This document shows positions 1-7,610 of a stretch of 64,000 nucleotides of DNA, in pieces. This DNA is from Afipia massiliensis (lineage in GTDB: Bacteria; Pseudomonadota; Alphaproteobacteria; Rhizobiales; Xanthobacteraceae). The notes below the pieces were generated by a model. It was not told the DNA's origin and made no database searches. It saw nothing but the letters and a program-made list of their open reading frames with translations. A program made the position numbers and the translations under genes. Every line of letters begins with the position of its first letter. Position 1 is the stretch's first letter. The stretch lies in assembly GCF_014203115.1 (NCBI RefSeq), contig NZ_JACHIJ010000008.1:1-64000 (forward strand), given 5' to 3'.

Positions 1-588
1 GCTCACACCAAGCGAGTTTGCCAACCGTTCAAACAGGGACGAAAACCAGAACAGAGTCTACTTATAAACGAGGGCAATCAGGGGTGCAGGTCACTTGCTG
101 TAGCTATCGAGGGAGTTCTTAGATCAAGCTACCCTGAACTAAGCAATGTTGGGTTTAGTTTTGCACCTGTGATCCGAAAGAATTTCATCACTGAAATTAA
201 TGCGTTTGAACGCATTCGTGAAGCGAGCATCCGAGTGACCCGTCCTAACGCGAGTTGGACCGATCATTATACAGATTTGTCTAAACTAGCCGAAGACTCT
301 GGCGGCGATAAAGTTGCGGTGGAAATCAAGGCGGCTCGAGGCGCCGCCTTGAAGAAAAATGCCGGAATCGTAAAAGTGATAAAAGAAGTTGTTTCTGATG
401 GCGAGCCTTACCTCGACGATGCGACGGTCAAGGGAACGCGGCAAAATGAAACCGCCGAAACAACCGTTCACGCCAAAAAACATATTCAGCATACGAAAGC
501 GATCGTAGAAGCTGATGACGCCGGCGTTCCAATTGTCAACGATATCAGGTCGAAACTCAGCCAATTCCTCTCAAGCATCATAGGTTAG
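1..588 (+). CDS. Unknown protein, 5' end outside the window
   Basis: The frame is open from base 1 to the TAG at 586-588, so the gene begins upstream of the window and at least 195 residues are present. A GTG at 169 could be an internal start, but the upstream part reads as ordinary protein. The visible part is soluble and charged, with no signal peptide or membrane segment. I do not recognise the family. A membrane protein gene starts 2 bases after the stop, so the two are almost certainly co-transcribed. The sequence is clearly richer in A and T than the catabolic genes to the right, which fits acquired DNA. Confidence 0.6.
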   Translation, partial: AHTKRVCQPFKQGRKPEQSLLINEGNQGCRSLAVAIEGVLRSSYPELSNVGFSFAPVIRKNFITEINAFERIREASIRVTRPNASWTDHYTDLSKLAEDSGGDKVAVEIKAARGAALKKNAGIVKVIKEVVSDGEPYLDDATVKGTRQNETAETTVHAKKHIQHTKAIVEADDAGVPIVNDIRSKLSQFLSSIIG

Positions 589-590
589 CT

Positions 591-1142
591 ATGATCGACA
601 CGGCTTGGATATTTTGGAAAAAGAATGTTTGCAAGCATTCAACCAGAATTATAGCCACAACGCATCCATACCTCAGCGGAGTTTTGGCGATCTGGATTGT
701 TGGATGGTCAGATCTCACTCTAAAGCCGTTTGTGCTGGCTGGTTTTTTTATCCCTTATGATGCGGTCGTCTTTGGATTCACTGCGACCGCAGTTGCATTG
801 TCGATCGCGCTGCCAAGCGAGCGGTTCATAAAATTTCTGAGTCAGATAAAGGATGGAACCACGCCGTTCAAAGATTTTCTGTTCATCTTAGCTTGGAATG
901 GAGTGGTTCATATCTTGGCGTTCTTTTTGTTTATTCCTATTATTTTCATCGGGGATGCTGCCGTTCTAGTGCCTGGGAGTGGGATCAGTAAGTTTCAAAT
1001 TTTTATGTTCTTCGTTCTTTGGGTTCAGTTCTATTCTTGTTTCCAGTTTTTTGTAACAACAGTCGGAGTCTACGAGTTGGCTGATTTGTATGGGACATAT
1101 TGCGCGGGCCTAAGGAAGGTGGACGACGCAAACATTACATAG
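591..1142 (+). CDS. Small integral membrane protein of unknown function
   Basis: This 183-residue protein has about four hydrophobic stretches, near residues 25-45, 47-75, 93-125 and 132-162, with short charged loops between them. No catalytic motif is visible and I do not recognise the family. The ATG lies 2 bases after the stop of the upstream soluble protein, so the two form a soluble-plus-membrane gene pair. Such pairs are common in phage-defence or toxin cassettes, but nothing here proves that role. Base composition is AT-rich compared with the rest of the window. The coding call rests on the intact frame and tight spacing. Confidence 0.6.
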   Translation: MIDTAWIFWKKNVCKHSTRIIATTHPYLSGVLAIWIVGWSDLTLKPFVLAGFFIPYDAVVFGFTATAVALSIALPSERFIKFLSQIKDGTTPFKDFLFILAWNGVVHILAFFLFIPIIFIGDAAVLVPGSGISKFQIFMFFVLWVQFYSCFQFFVTTVGVYELADLYGTYCAGLRKVDDANIT

Positions 1143-1239
1143 CAGGACGAGCAGCACCTAAGTCCGTGTGGGCTTGTGAGTTTGCAGTGTTTATCCCAGT
1201 CTCGCATAGCGAGTCGGCCGGCGGGTATTGGGGAGGGAA

Positions 1240-2244
1240 ATGGGCGATCATTTAGATAGAGAGACCTCGGTTTCCGTTGCTCTGACGGACACGGGAATTA
1301 AAGCAAAAGCGAAAAGCAGGCTCGTAGCGGCGATCGATCGATTTGGCGGAAACCTGATGGAGCTTGTTAATAGTCCGATGGAGCGGAGAATTTCGCGCCA
1401 GCGAGCGATCTCAGCGGGTGAGGTAAAATTGGTTGAGGCAGTCACCAAGTTCGGGATTGATAAATTAAAGCGGGAGCCGGAGTTCGCTGAGCAAGTCGCG
1501 GAGAAGTTCTTCGAAGGCGTCTTCATAAAACAAGACAATAAAAACGCGGTGCTATTCGAAGCTCTGGAAGATCTCAGGCACGATCCACCTTCTGACGCGG
1601 AGATGGAGGCCGGAGAGGCCCAGTTAGATGAGCAATTTTTGGGCCGTTTGGAGCGTTTTTCTGAAGAAGCTACGACCGACAAGCTACGCCAAAAATGGGG
1701 ACGGGTCCTTTCGGCGGAAGTTAGAAAGCCTGGCACGTTCACTTTAAAGGTGCTCCGCATCGTCGATGAGATCGACCCTGAAACGGCTATTCTTTTTGAG
1801 AGGCTTTGCGCCTCGAGATTCATAAATGGGTTGCCGAGGTGTTTAGTTGGAGATCTTTCGTTTGCTGAAATTTCCCGTTTGACCATGTCAGGACTACTGC
1901 TTGACCCTGGGCTGACTGGCCATCTTTATCAATTTCACAGTGCAATAAATTCGCTTGGCGAAGATGTGTGGTTGATCAGTAATAAGGAATACGCGATCTC
2001 AATCCCAAAGGGCACAGCGATACCCGATGGTCAGACGAACAAAGTAATCAAGTTGAGCGATAAACTTCCGGCGATTCCGGTGTACCTCCTAACGGACGCA
2101 GGCGCGTCCATAGCTGAAATTTTCCCTAGCAATACTACGTTGTCATTCTCCCGCTGTGCTGCATGCCTTCGGGACGCGCTTCCGGAAGCGGTAGTAACTC
2201 TTTATCAGGCGGGGGCGAACGGGGAATTCCGTCCAATAGGATAA
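1240..2244 (+). CDS. DUF2806-like protein
   Basis: The frame gives 334 residues from the ATG at 1240. That start has a purine-rich GGGAGGG just upstream and is preferred over a TTG at 1228. Residues of about 145-195 contain a segment in which several alpha helices lead to an aromatic WGRVLSAEV stretch and then a KPGTFTLKVL stretch. This resembles the DUF2806 family, whose function is unknown. There is no signal peptide or membrane segment. It sits at the right end of the AT-rich accessory segment, just before a tRNA-end scar. The family match is by memory of the motif, not by a search. Confidence 0.6.
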   Translation: MGDHLDRETSVSVALTDTGIKAKAKSRLVAAIDRFGGNLMELVNSPMERRISRQRAISAGEVKLVEAVTKFGIDKLKREPEFAEQVAEKFFEGVFIKQDNKNAVLFEALEDLRHDPPSDAEMEAGEAQLDEQFLGRLERFSEEATTDKLRQKWGRVLSAEVRKPGTFTLKVLRIVDEIDPETAILFERLCASRFINGLPRCLVGDLSFAEISRLTMSGLLLDPGLTGHLYQFHSAINSLGEDVWLISNKEYAISIPKGTAIPDGQTNKVIKLSDKLPAIPVYLLTDAGASIAEIFPSNTTLSFSRCAACLRDALPEAVVTLYQAGANGEFRPIG

Positions 2245-2407
2245 CCATCACAATCGATGCGCATTGCAGTTTCGCTGCGTAACGTTGGGAAACTTCGCGT
2301 TGTGTCGCAGTGTTGCGATAACATCACCCCACCATTCACCCACCGATATACCGTGAACAAAACGCGATAATCGCGGGTGAAAACGAACAAAAATACACGA
2401 TAAATCA

Positions 2408-2476
2408 GTGGCTTAGTGGAGAGTTGTTCCGCTCATAACGGTCTGGTTGCAGGTTCGAGTCCTGCCGGGCCCACCA
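2408..2476 (+). pseudogene. 3' part of a CAT-anticodon tRNA gene (attachment-site scar)
   Basis: The 3' part carries a CTCATAA anticodon loop, a T-arm with GCAGG/CCTGC around TTCGAGT, and the acceptor end CGGGCCCACCA. The 5' acceptor strand that should pair with it (GGGCCCG) is missing; the sequence there is AT-rich and unrelated. A D-arm-like GGCTTAGTGG remains. This is what is left when an element integrates into the 3' end of a tRNA-Met or tRNA-Ile2 gene. It is probably not a working tRNA. Confidence 0.7.
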
Positions 2477-2783
2477 ATGTTTTCAACAGCTTGACGTGAT
2501 GGTGTGCGAGGTCTCCGGTCTCGGCCAATGTTTCGCCCAATGATTCATTTCGGGGCCGATAACCGATAGCACGCGCCGCGCGTTGAAGGTGCAGCGGGTG
2601 ATGGTGACCGTACACGCGATCAAGCAGATCTACCGTCATGCCAAGAAAACCTGCCGCTTCCCATTTGTCGACGCCAGCCTGCATGAGCCAGGTCGCAGCG
2701 GTGTGTCGCAGAGTGTGCGGTGTCACGCTGCCATTGAGCGGTGTTCGCCGTCGGCGTCCATGAGACAAATTGAGGGACTTCAC
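2433..2783 (-). pseudogene. Tyrosine recombinase (integrase) C-terminal fragment
   Basis: About 117 codons remain. They include the box HTLRHTAATWLMQAGV, with the catalytic Arg and His, and a later VYGHHHP that would hold the nucleophilic tyrosine. The N-terminal DNA-binding domain and the first catalytic Arg are missing, and an in-frame stop lies at 2802-2804, so the gene is broken. The last residues, GPAGLEPATRPL, are read from the antisense of the tRNA end at 2430-2476. This is typical of integrases whose gene abuts its tRNA attachment site. It is the remnant of an integrated element. Confidence 0.75.
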
Positions 2784-2867
2784 GAAGGGAGGATTTCTGG
2801 TTCATCATAGCCGCAAGGAGCGAAGTTGAACAGAAATCCGGGTCAGAAAAAGCACCGGCAGAACAAG

Positions 2868-3353
2868 TCACGTACGGCTCAATGGCACTCTGAGACCGGC
2901 TTTCACCCGGTTCATTGCCACGAACGTATTAAAGTGCCTCACGTTCTTGTTCTCGAGAAACAAACGGCGACTGAGCTGCTCATACTCCTCCATCGTCGAT
3001 ACCGTGAGAACGAGAATGAAATCGGCGGCACCGGTGACGTAATAGCACTGCTGCACCTCGGGGGCAGCCGCGAACTCACTGCGCGCCGAGTCCATCAGGT
3101 CGGCGTGTTCGCTGTCGACCTGCACTTCCACGATAATGGTAATGGGGCGACCGACGCTGGCCGGATCGACGATCGCGGCGTTCGATTGAATGACACGTGC
3201 ATCCTCCATCCGCCGCACACGCCGTTGGACTGCGGCGGCTGAAAGATTGACTGATTGGCCGATCTCCTGGAGCGACGTGCGATTGTTGATCTGCAACTGA
3301 TCGAGGATTGCGAGGTCGAAATCGTCCAGTTGAATGGATTTTTTGGGAGGCAT
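2868..3353 (-). CDS. Lrp/AsnC-family transcriptional regulator
   Basis: The 161-residue protein starts at the ATG at 3353; a longer frame reaches 3449 but its extra N-terminus is not family-like and would overlap the divergent gene. Residues 10-60 form the helix-turn-helix, with a LDQLQINNRTSLQEIG segment. The rest is the RAM ligand-binding domain, with a YYVTGAADFILVL segment. It is divergent from diaminopropionate ammonia-lyase with a 94-base gap, so it very likely controls that gene in response to an amino acid. A pair of inverted 9-mers in the gap is the likely operator. Confidence 0.85.
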   Translation of the reverse strand: MPPKKSIQLDDFDLAILDQLQINNRTSLQEIGQSVNLSAAAVQRRVRRMEDARVIQSNAAIVDPASVGRPITIIVEVQVDSEHADLMDSARSEFAAAPEVQQCYYVTGAADFILVLTVSTMEEYEQLSRRLFLENKNVRHFNTFVAMNRVKAGLRVPLSRT

Positions 3354-3361
3354 GCCAGTTC

Positions 3362-3429
3362 TGCAAAATTGTTGCGTAAAGTGCATCAAATCAGCCCAGA
3401 AATATCGGGTCAAGTGAGTTAATTTTGCA
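3362..3429. promoter_or_regulatory. Inverted 9-mer pair between the lrp-like gene and dpaL
   Basis: TGCAAAATT at 3362-3370 is repeated exactly in inverted form as AATTTTGCA at 3421-3429, 50 bases apart. The sequence lies in the gap between the divergent Lrp-family regulator and dpaL. Two distant half-symmetric sites suit a multimeric Lrp protein that wraps DNA. The operator role is inferred. Confidence 0.5.
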
Positions 3430-3447
3430 CCCAGAAGAGGTGCGGAC

Positions 3448-4638
3448 ATGATTCAACGCAATAACAGCGATTACTACAACAGGCCTCTGCTGCCGGTAGA
3501 CCGGCAGATGTTTGGGCCCGACGCCACTGCGAAAGCTTTAGAGATGCTGCGCCTGCATCCGAGCTATCGTGCAACGCCGTTGCGCGAACTCCACGGCTTG
3601 GCCGCGTCCGTCGGTATTCAATCGGTCCACATCAAGGATGAAAGCGGCCGGTTCGGGCTTGGAAGTTTCAAGTCACTGGGCGGCGCCTACGCGGTCGTCT
3701 GTCTCGCTCTTGAAGAAGCGAGCCGAGTGCTTGGCCGTGTGGTGAACGCGAGTGAACTGCTTGATCCCGATGTCAGAGCAGTGGTGCGCAACCTCAATGT
3801 CGGCTGCGCGACGGATGGCAATCATGGCCGCTCGGTTGCCGCCGGCGCCAATCTTGCGGGATGCCGCGCGAATATTTTCGTGCATGAGGGTGTCAGTCCG
3901 GAGCGCATCGCGGCGATTGCGCGCTTCGGCGCCAATGTCGTTGAAGTTGCCGGCAATTATGACGACGCGGTCGCGGAGGCGGAGCGCGTCTGTCACGCCA
4001 ATGGCTGGATCATTGTGTCCGACACGTCGTGGCCGGGTTACGAGCGCATCCCGCGCCTCGTGATGCAGGGTTATACCGTGATGGTGTCCGAGATTTTGGC
4101 CGAGCTGGAGCGGCCACCGACACATGTCTTTCTGCAGGCGGGCGTGGGAGGTTTCGCTGCAGCGATGGCCGCCAGTCTGACGCTGGATATTGGCGCGGCA
4201 CGGCCCAAGTTCATTATCGTCGAGCCTGATCGCGCGGCGTGCCTTTTTGCGAGCAACAAAGTCGACGCGCCAGTCAAGATCGCGCCGGTCGAGCCGACCG
4301 TTATGGCGATGCTCGAATGCTATGAGCCCTCGATGTTGGCATGGGGAATCCTGTCGCGTCTCGCCGATGTCTATATGACGGTGTGCGATGCCGACGCGAT
4401 CGCAGCAATGCAACAATTGGCGGCCGCGGAAAATGGAGCCAGCCGCGTCATTGCAGGCGAAAGCGGTGGCGCCGGCCTTGCGGGTCTGCTGGCTGCCGCT
4501 GCCGATCCACACGGCCGGGAACTAATCGGACTCGACGCTCATTCGCGTGTGCTGCTGTTCAATACGGAAGGCGCAACCGATCCAACGATCTACAAGAATT
4601 TAACCGGCATCGATCCGGGCGTTCTGGTGCCGGCGTAG
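3448..4638 (+). CDS. dpaL: Diaminopropionate ammonia-lyase
   Basis: This is a fold-type II PLP enzyme that splits 2,3-diaminopropionate (and often serine) into pyruvate and ammonia in the cytoplasm. The protein has 396 residues, the normal family length. The PLP lysine is K75 in GSFKSLGGAYA, and the phosphate-side motif GNHGRSVAAGAN follows near residue 125. The KDESGRFGLGSFK segment is characteristic of this family rather than of threonine dehydratase. It is divergent from an Lrp-type regulator and probably inducible by an amino acid. The exact substrate in this organism is not proven. Confidence 0.88.
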   Translation: MIQRNNSDYYNRPLLPVDRQMFGPDATAKALEMLRLHPSYRATPLRELHGLAASVGIQSVHIKDESGRFGLGSFKSLGGAYAVVCLALEEASRVLGRVVNASELLDPDVRAVVRNLNVGCATDGNHGRSVAAGANLAGCRANIFVHEGVSPERIAAIARFGANVVEVAGNYDDAVAEAERVCHANGWIIVSDTSWPGYERIPRLVMQGYTVMVSEILAELERPPTHVFLQAGVGGFAAAMAASLTLDIGAARPKFIIVEPDRAACLFASNKVDAPVKIAPVEPTVMAMLECYEPSMLAWGILSRLADVYMTVCDADAIAAMQQLAAAENGASRVIAGESGGAGLAGLLAAAADPHGRELIGLDAHSRVLLFNTEGATDPTIYKNLTGIDPGVLVPA

Positions 4639-4678
4639 TGCGAAACGTCGAGCACGGTTAATATCCGAAGCTCAATCA

Positions 4679-5713
4679 TCACGCTTTTGCATCGACGACG
4701 CCGTCGATCAGGTTACACGTGTACAACGCCTTGAGGTTGATGCCGTGCGTTTCGCTCAAAGGCTTGATGTCCTGAATGATGTTCAGGATTTTCTGATGCT
4801 CGGCCCGATGGATCGCTTCAGCTTCCTCGCGTGACACGGCTTGGAATTTCACCGTGCGTCCGGCCCCGCGGACGCCAAGTTGCGGCAAATCCGCGGAAAT
4901 AACGGTGGCGATCTTCGGATAGCCGCCCGTCGTCTGCGCATCGGCCATCAGAACGATGGGAAGTTTTGAGCCAGGTACCTGAATCGATCCGGCGACGATG
5001 CCATCCGATACGATGTTGTAATCGCTTTTGTGCGCGAGAACGGGGCCTGCGAGACGAAAGCCCATCCGGTCAGATGCCGGCGTGATGGTGTAGATGCCGG
5101 ACAGGAATTCCCGGATAGCGTCTTCAGTGAAGTAGTTGTCCTGTGGCCCGAGGACGACGCGGATCGGTTGATCGAAACGAAGATCGCGCTGTTCGCTCAA
5201 CGTGATTTCATCACGCGCCGTTACGTCGTCAATCGATCCGTGCAGCGCGTCGCCGCTTCGGAGCTGCCGGCCCGACAGTCCGCCAAAGCCCGCGCGGGTA
5301 TAGGTCGATCTGCTGTTGAGGCACTGCGGCACATCGAAGCCGCCTTCGACGGCCAGATAAGAACAGAACACATCGCCGCCGAGACGCACGCGTACGGTTT
5401 CGCCCTTGGTCAGACGCGTCGTTTGTCCCGAACGGACGAATGGGTTTTCACGTCCGCTGATCTCAAGGCCGCCCCCGCTGCCGACCAGTGCGAGGCGTAC
5501 GGACGCGCCGACGACTTCGAGTTCGGGACCGGAGCCGATGATTTCCAGACATGCAGCGTTTTGCGTATTTCCGGCCAGCGCGTTGGCCAGCATGAAGCCA
5601 TTGCGGTCGAGCGCGCCTGACACCGGCACCCCAACATGCTGGAAGCCGCGCCGCCCTTCGTCCTGCACGGTGGTGTGAAAACCCGGGGTGATGACTTTGA
5701 GAATGGGGATCAA
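4679..5713 (-). CDS. pxpC: 5-oxoprolinase subunit PxpC (biotin-dependent carboxyltransferase family)
   Basis: The 344-residue protein belongs to the KipA/PxpC family, which with PxpB and PxpA hydrolyses 5-oxoproline to glutamate using ATP. Family hallmarks include the N-terminal PGFHTTVQDEGR segment, GVPVSGALDR, and later TGGYPKIATVISADLPQLG. The frame opens at a TTG whose last bases overlap the pxpB stop (TTGA at 5710-5713), so translation is probably coupled. No pxpA follows; the pxpA homologue lies 6 kb away beyond a molybdenum hydroxylase operon. The substrate could be another lactam. Confidence 0.88.
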   Translation of the reverse strand: MIPILKVITPGFHTTVQDEGRRGFQHVGVPVSGALDRNGFMLANALAGNTQNAACLEIIGSGPELEVVGASVRLALVGSGGGLEISGRENPFVRSGQTTRLTKGETVRVRLGGDVFCSYLAVEGGFDVPQCLNSRSTYTRAGFGGLSGRQLRSGDALHGSIDDVTARDEITLSEQRDLRFDQPIRVVLGPQDNYFTEDAIREFLSGIYTITPASDRMGFRLAGPVLAHKSDYNIVSDGIVAGSIQVPGSKLPIVLMADAQTTGGYPKIATVISADLPQLGVRGAGRTVKFQAVSREEAEAIHRAEHQKILNIIQDIKPLSETHGINLKALYTCNLIDGVVDAKA

Positions 5714-6435
5714 GCCGCGAGCTCCATGCTGCTCGGAACGTAATCGTTGCGTTCCACGGCCGTGCGGATGCGAGCGAACTCGTCAGGCGTGACCGGCCTG
5801 AACTTTACGCCGTCGCCGGGTCCGAGAAGGGCGCCTTTTGCCGACGCCGCGTCAAAGAAGCGGACAGGCGAGGTTCCGATCAGGTGCCAGCCACCGGGAC
5901 TTTCATATGGATAGACCGCAGTCATGCTGGTCGCGATAGCGAGCGAGCCGGGTGGGACGCGCGTGCGCGGGTCGGATCTGCGCGGCAATTGCAATTTTGC
6001 CGGTAAGTCCCCCATATATGGATAACCCGGGACGAAGCCGATCATGTAGACATGGTATTGCGTGCCGGCATGGAGTGCTGCGACTTCCGCCACCGAGAGG
6101 CCAATCGACTTCGCTACGTCCTCGATATCGGGCGCGAACGTCGGATCGTAGCAAACGGGGATATCCCATAGCCGCTTGCTGTGGGACGATTGGGGTGGCT
6201 CATCCACGAATGCCGCAATCGCCTGCTCGAGCTCGCTGCCAGTGGTCGTCAGTGAGTCATAATTTACGCTCAGCGAGCGAAATGTTGCGACTACCTCGGT
6301 CACGCCCGGCAATCTGGCTTGTTCCAAAACCTCGGCCAGCGCCAGCACCCGATCGCTGGTCTTGCGGTCGATCGTCGATCCAAACTCCACCACGAAAGCG
6401 CTGTCCGCGGCCCTCAAAATCCGGAAATCAGCCAT
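5710..6435 (-). CDS. pxpB: 5-oxoprolinase subunit PxpB (KipI family)
   Basis: The 241-residue protein starts at the ATG at 6435; a GTG three codons upstream is less likely. It has the KipI/allophanate-hydrolase-subunit-1 pattern, with IPVCYDP, then YMIGFVPGYPYMG, then PRRSDPRTRVPPGS and YPYESPGGWHLIG. It forms a complex with PxpC, whose gene overlaps its 3' end by 4 bases. It is divergent from the GntR regulator at 6664, and the gap contains a palindrome shared with other promoters of the cluster, so it is probably part of that local regulon. Confidence 0.88.
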   Translation of the reverse strand: MADFRILRAADSAFVVEFGSTIDRKTSDRVLALAEVLEQARLPGVTEVVATFRSLSVNYDSLTTTGSELEQAIAAFVDEPPQSSHSKRLWDIPVCYDPTFAPDIEDVAKSIGLSVAEVAALHAGTQYHVYMIGFVPGYPYMGDLPAKLQLPRRSDPRTRVPPGSLAIATSMTAVYPYESPGGWHLIGTSPVRFFDAASAKGALLGPGDGVKFRPVTPDEFARIRTAVERNDYVPSSMELAA

Positions 6436-6463
6436 CCATCCCACCCGTGTATTGATATTATAG

Positions 6464-6479
6464 TACTAAAGATAGTACC
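6464..6479. promoter_or_regulatory. Putative GntR operator, site A
   Basis: TACTAAAGATAGTACC lies between pxpB and the divergent GntR gene. It matches the pattern TACTAACnnTAGTAYC seen before pxpA and before the PLP-enzyme operon. Ten of the 14 core bases are symmetric. Binding by the adjacent regulator is inferred. Confidence 0.55.
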
Positions 6480-6663
6480 ATTAGGTCAAATCTGCCTGCG
6501 AGAATTCGCGCATGGCGCCGTAAACTTGTTATGCTCCTGCAAGGCTGGCGGGTGGATGCTTGCATTTGTGTTGCGAGGGGCGATTTCAGCTGGCGCATTG
6601 CTTTGGTGTCGGGGTCAGTTATGATCTTCGCTGCGAGTCCCAGATTCCAGAAGAAGTGATAAT

Positions 6664-7476
6664 GTGTCCAGACTGTTAAAGGCATACGACCGGAGCAGAG
6701 TGCCCCTGTATATCCAGGTCGCCTCGGTATTGAGGACGCGGATTCAGTCCGGACAGTGGAGCGCCGGGGAAAAAATTTCCACTCTAGAGGAGCTCGAACG
6801 CGAGTTTGAGGTGGCGCGCGTCACGGTGAGGCAAGCCGTGGATATTCTGCGCGAAGAAGGCCTGCTTCAGGCACGCCAAGGACTTGGTACCTTTGTCTCG
6901 AAAAAGACCCAGGACCGGCACTGGGTGAAGCTCGCGACCAGTTGGAATACGTTGATCGAATCGCTGAAGGACAACGTGCCGCGGCGTCTGGCGATCGATG
7001 AAGGCGTGGCGCCACCTGTTCTGGGCGATTCCGACGGCGATCTTGCCTCCAGCTACGTCAAGCTGCGCAGCGTCCAGTATCGCAACGAGGATCCGTATTC
7101 TGTCGTCAATCTTCTTCTGGCGCGGGAGGTTTTCGATCTAAGCCCTGTGCGGTTCAAGAACGCAGCCGCGCTGGTCACCATCGACGCCATGGATGAAATT
7201 ACGCTGTCGGAAGCGCATCAGACGCTGACCATCGGCAGCGCCGATCCCGAAATCGCCGATCTTCTGAAGATTTCGATCGGCGCGCCGACTGTCGAAGCCC
7301 ACTGCGTGGTCATCGATGACGGCGGAATCGCGATCTATGTCGGCGATATCATTTACCGCAGCGAAAGCATCAAGTTGCAAATGGACCTTCTGGGTACCAA
7401 GCCGCTGCGCGACAAGAAAGCCCGGAACGGGCACAAGGCCGTCGATCTGGCGCGGCGAAAATCGGGAAAAGCCTAG
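6664..7476 (+). CDS. GntR-family (HutC/UTRA type) transcriptional regulator
   Basis: The 270-residue protein starts at a GTG with GAAGAAG upstream. Residues 12-80 form a winged helix, with ISTLEELEREFEVARVTVRQAVD and EGLLQARQGLGTFV. The C-terminal part, about residues 95-245, has the UTRA effector-binding layout. It is divergent from pxpBC and lies directly before the molybdenum hydroxylase operon. The palindrome TACTAACnnTAGTAYC occurs in its own promoter region and before several nearby operons, so it is the best candidate for the regulator of the block from 4.7 to 29 kb. The effector is unknown. Confidence 0.85.
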   Translation: MSRLLKAYDRSRVPLYIQVASVLRTRIQSGQWSAGEKISTLEELEREFEVARVTVRQAVDILREEGLLQARQGLGTFVSKKTQDRHWVKLATSWNTLIESLKDNVPRRLAIDEGVAPPVLGDSDGDLASSYVKLRSVQYRNEDPYSVVNLLLAREVFDLSPVRFKNAAALVTIDAMDEITLSEAHQTLTIGSADPEIADLLKISIGAPTVEAHCVVIDDGGIAIYVGDIIYRSESIKLQMDLLGTKPLRDKKARNGHKAVDLARRKSGKA

Positions 7477-7541
7477 TTCCGGCGCAGTAAGCAACTTTTT
7501 TCAGCAGCTTACTTTTGTTCTTCGAGCCCCATGAACCGTGT

Positions 7542-7557
7542 CTTGCTATTGTTCTAA
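7542..7557. promoter_or_regulatory. Putative GntR operator, weak site E
   Basis: The segment has CTATTGTT, the same eight bases found in the reverse complement of site B, but only about 10 of 16 positions agree overall. It sits 54 bases before the ATG of the molybdenum hydroxylase large subunit. It is included because of position and partial match only. Confidence 0.3.
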
Positions 7558-7610
7558 AAATAGGATGAATTTGGCAGGGTAATCTCTCATCGGCGTCGAA
7601 GGAATTTGGC

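Noticed and set aside
2408..2476. A functional tRNA-Met/Ile gene
   Set aside because: The 3' half is perfect, but the 5' acceptor strand that should pair with CGGGCCC is absent and the D-arm is degraded.
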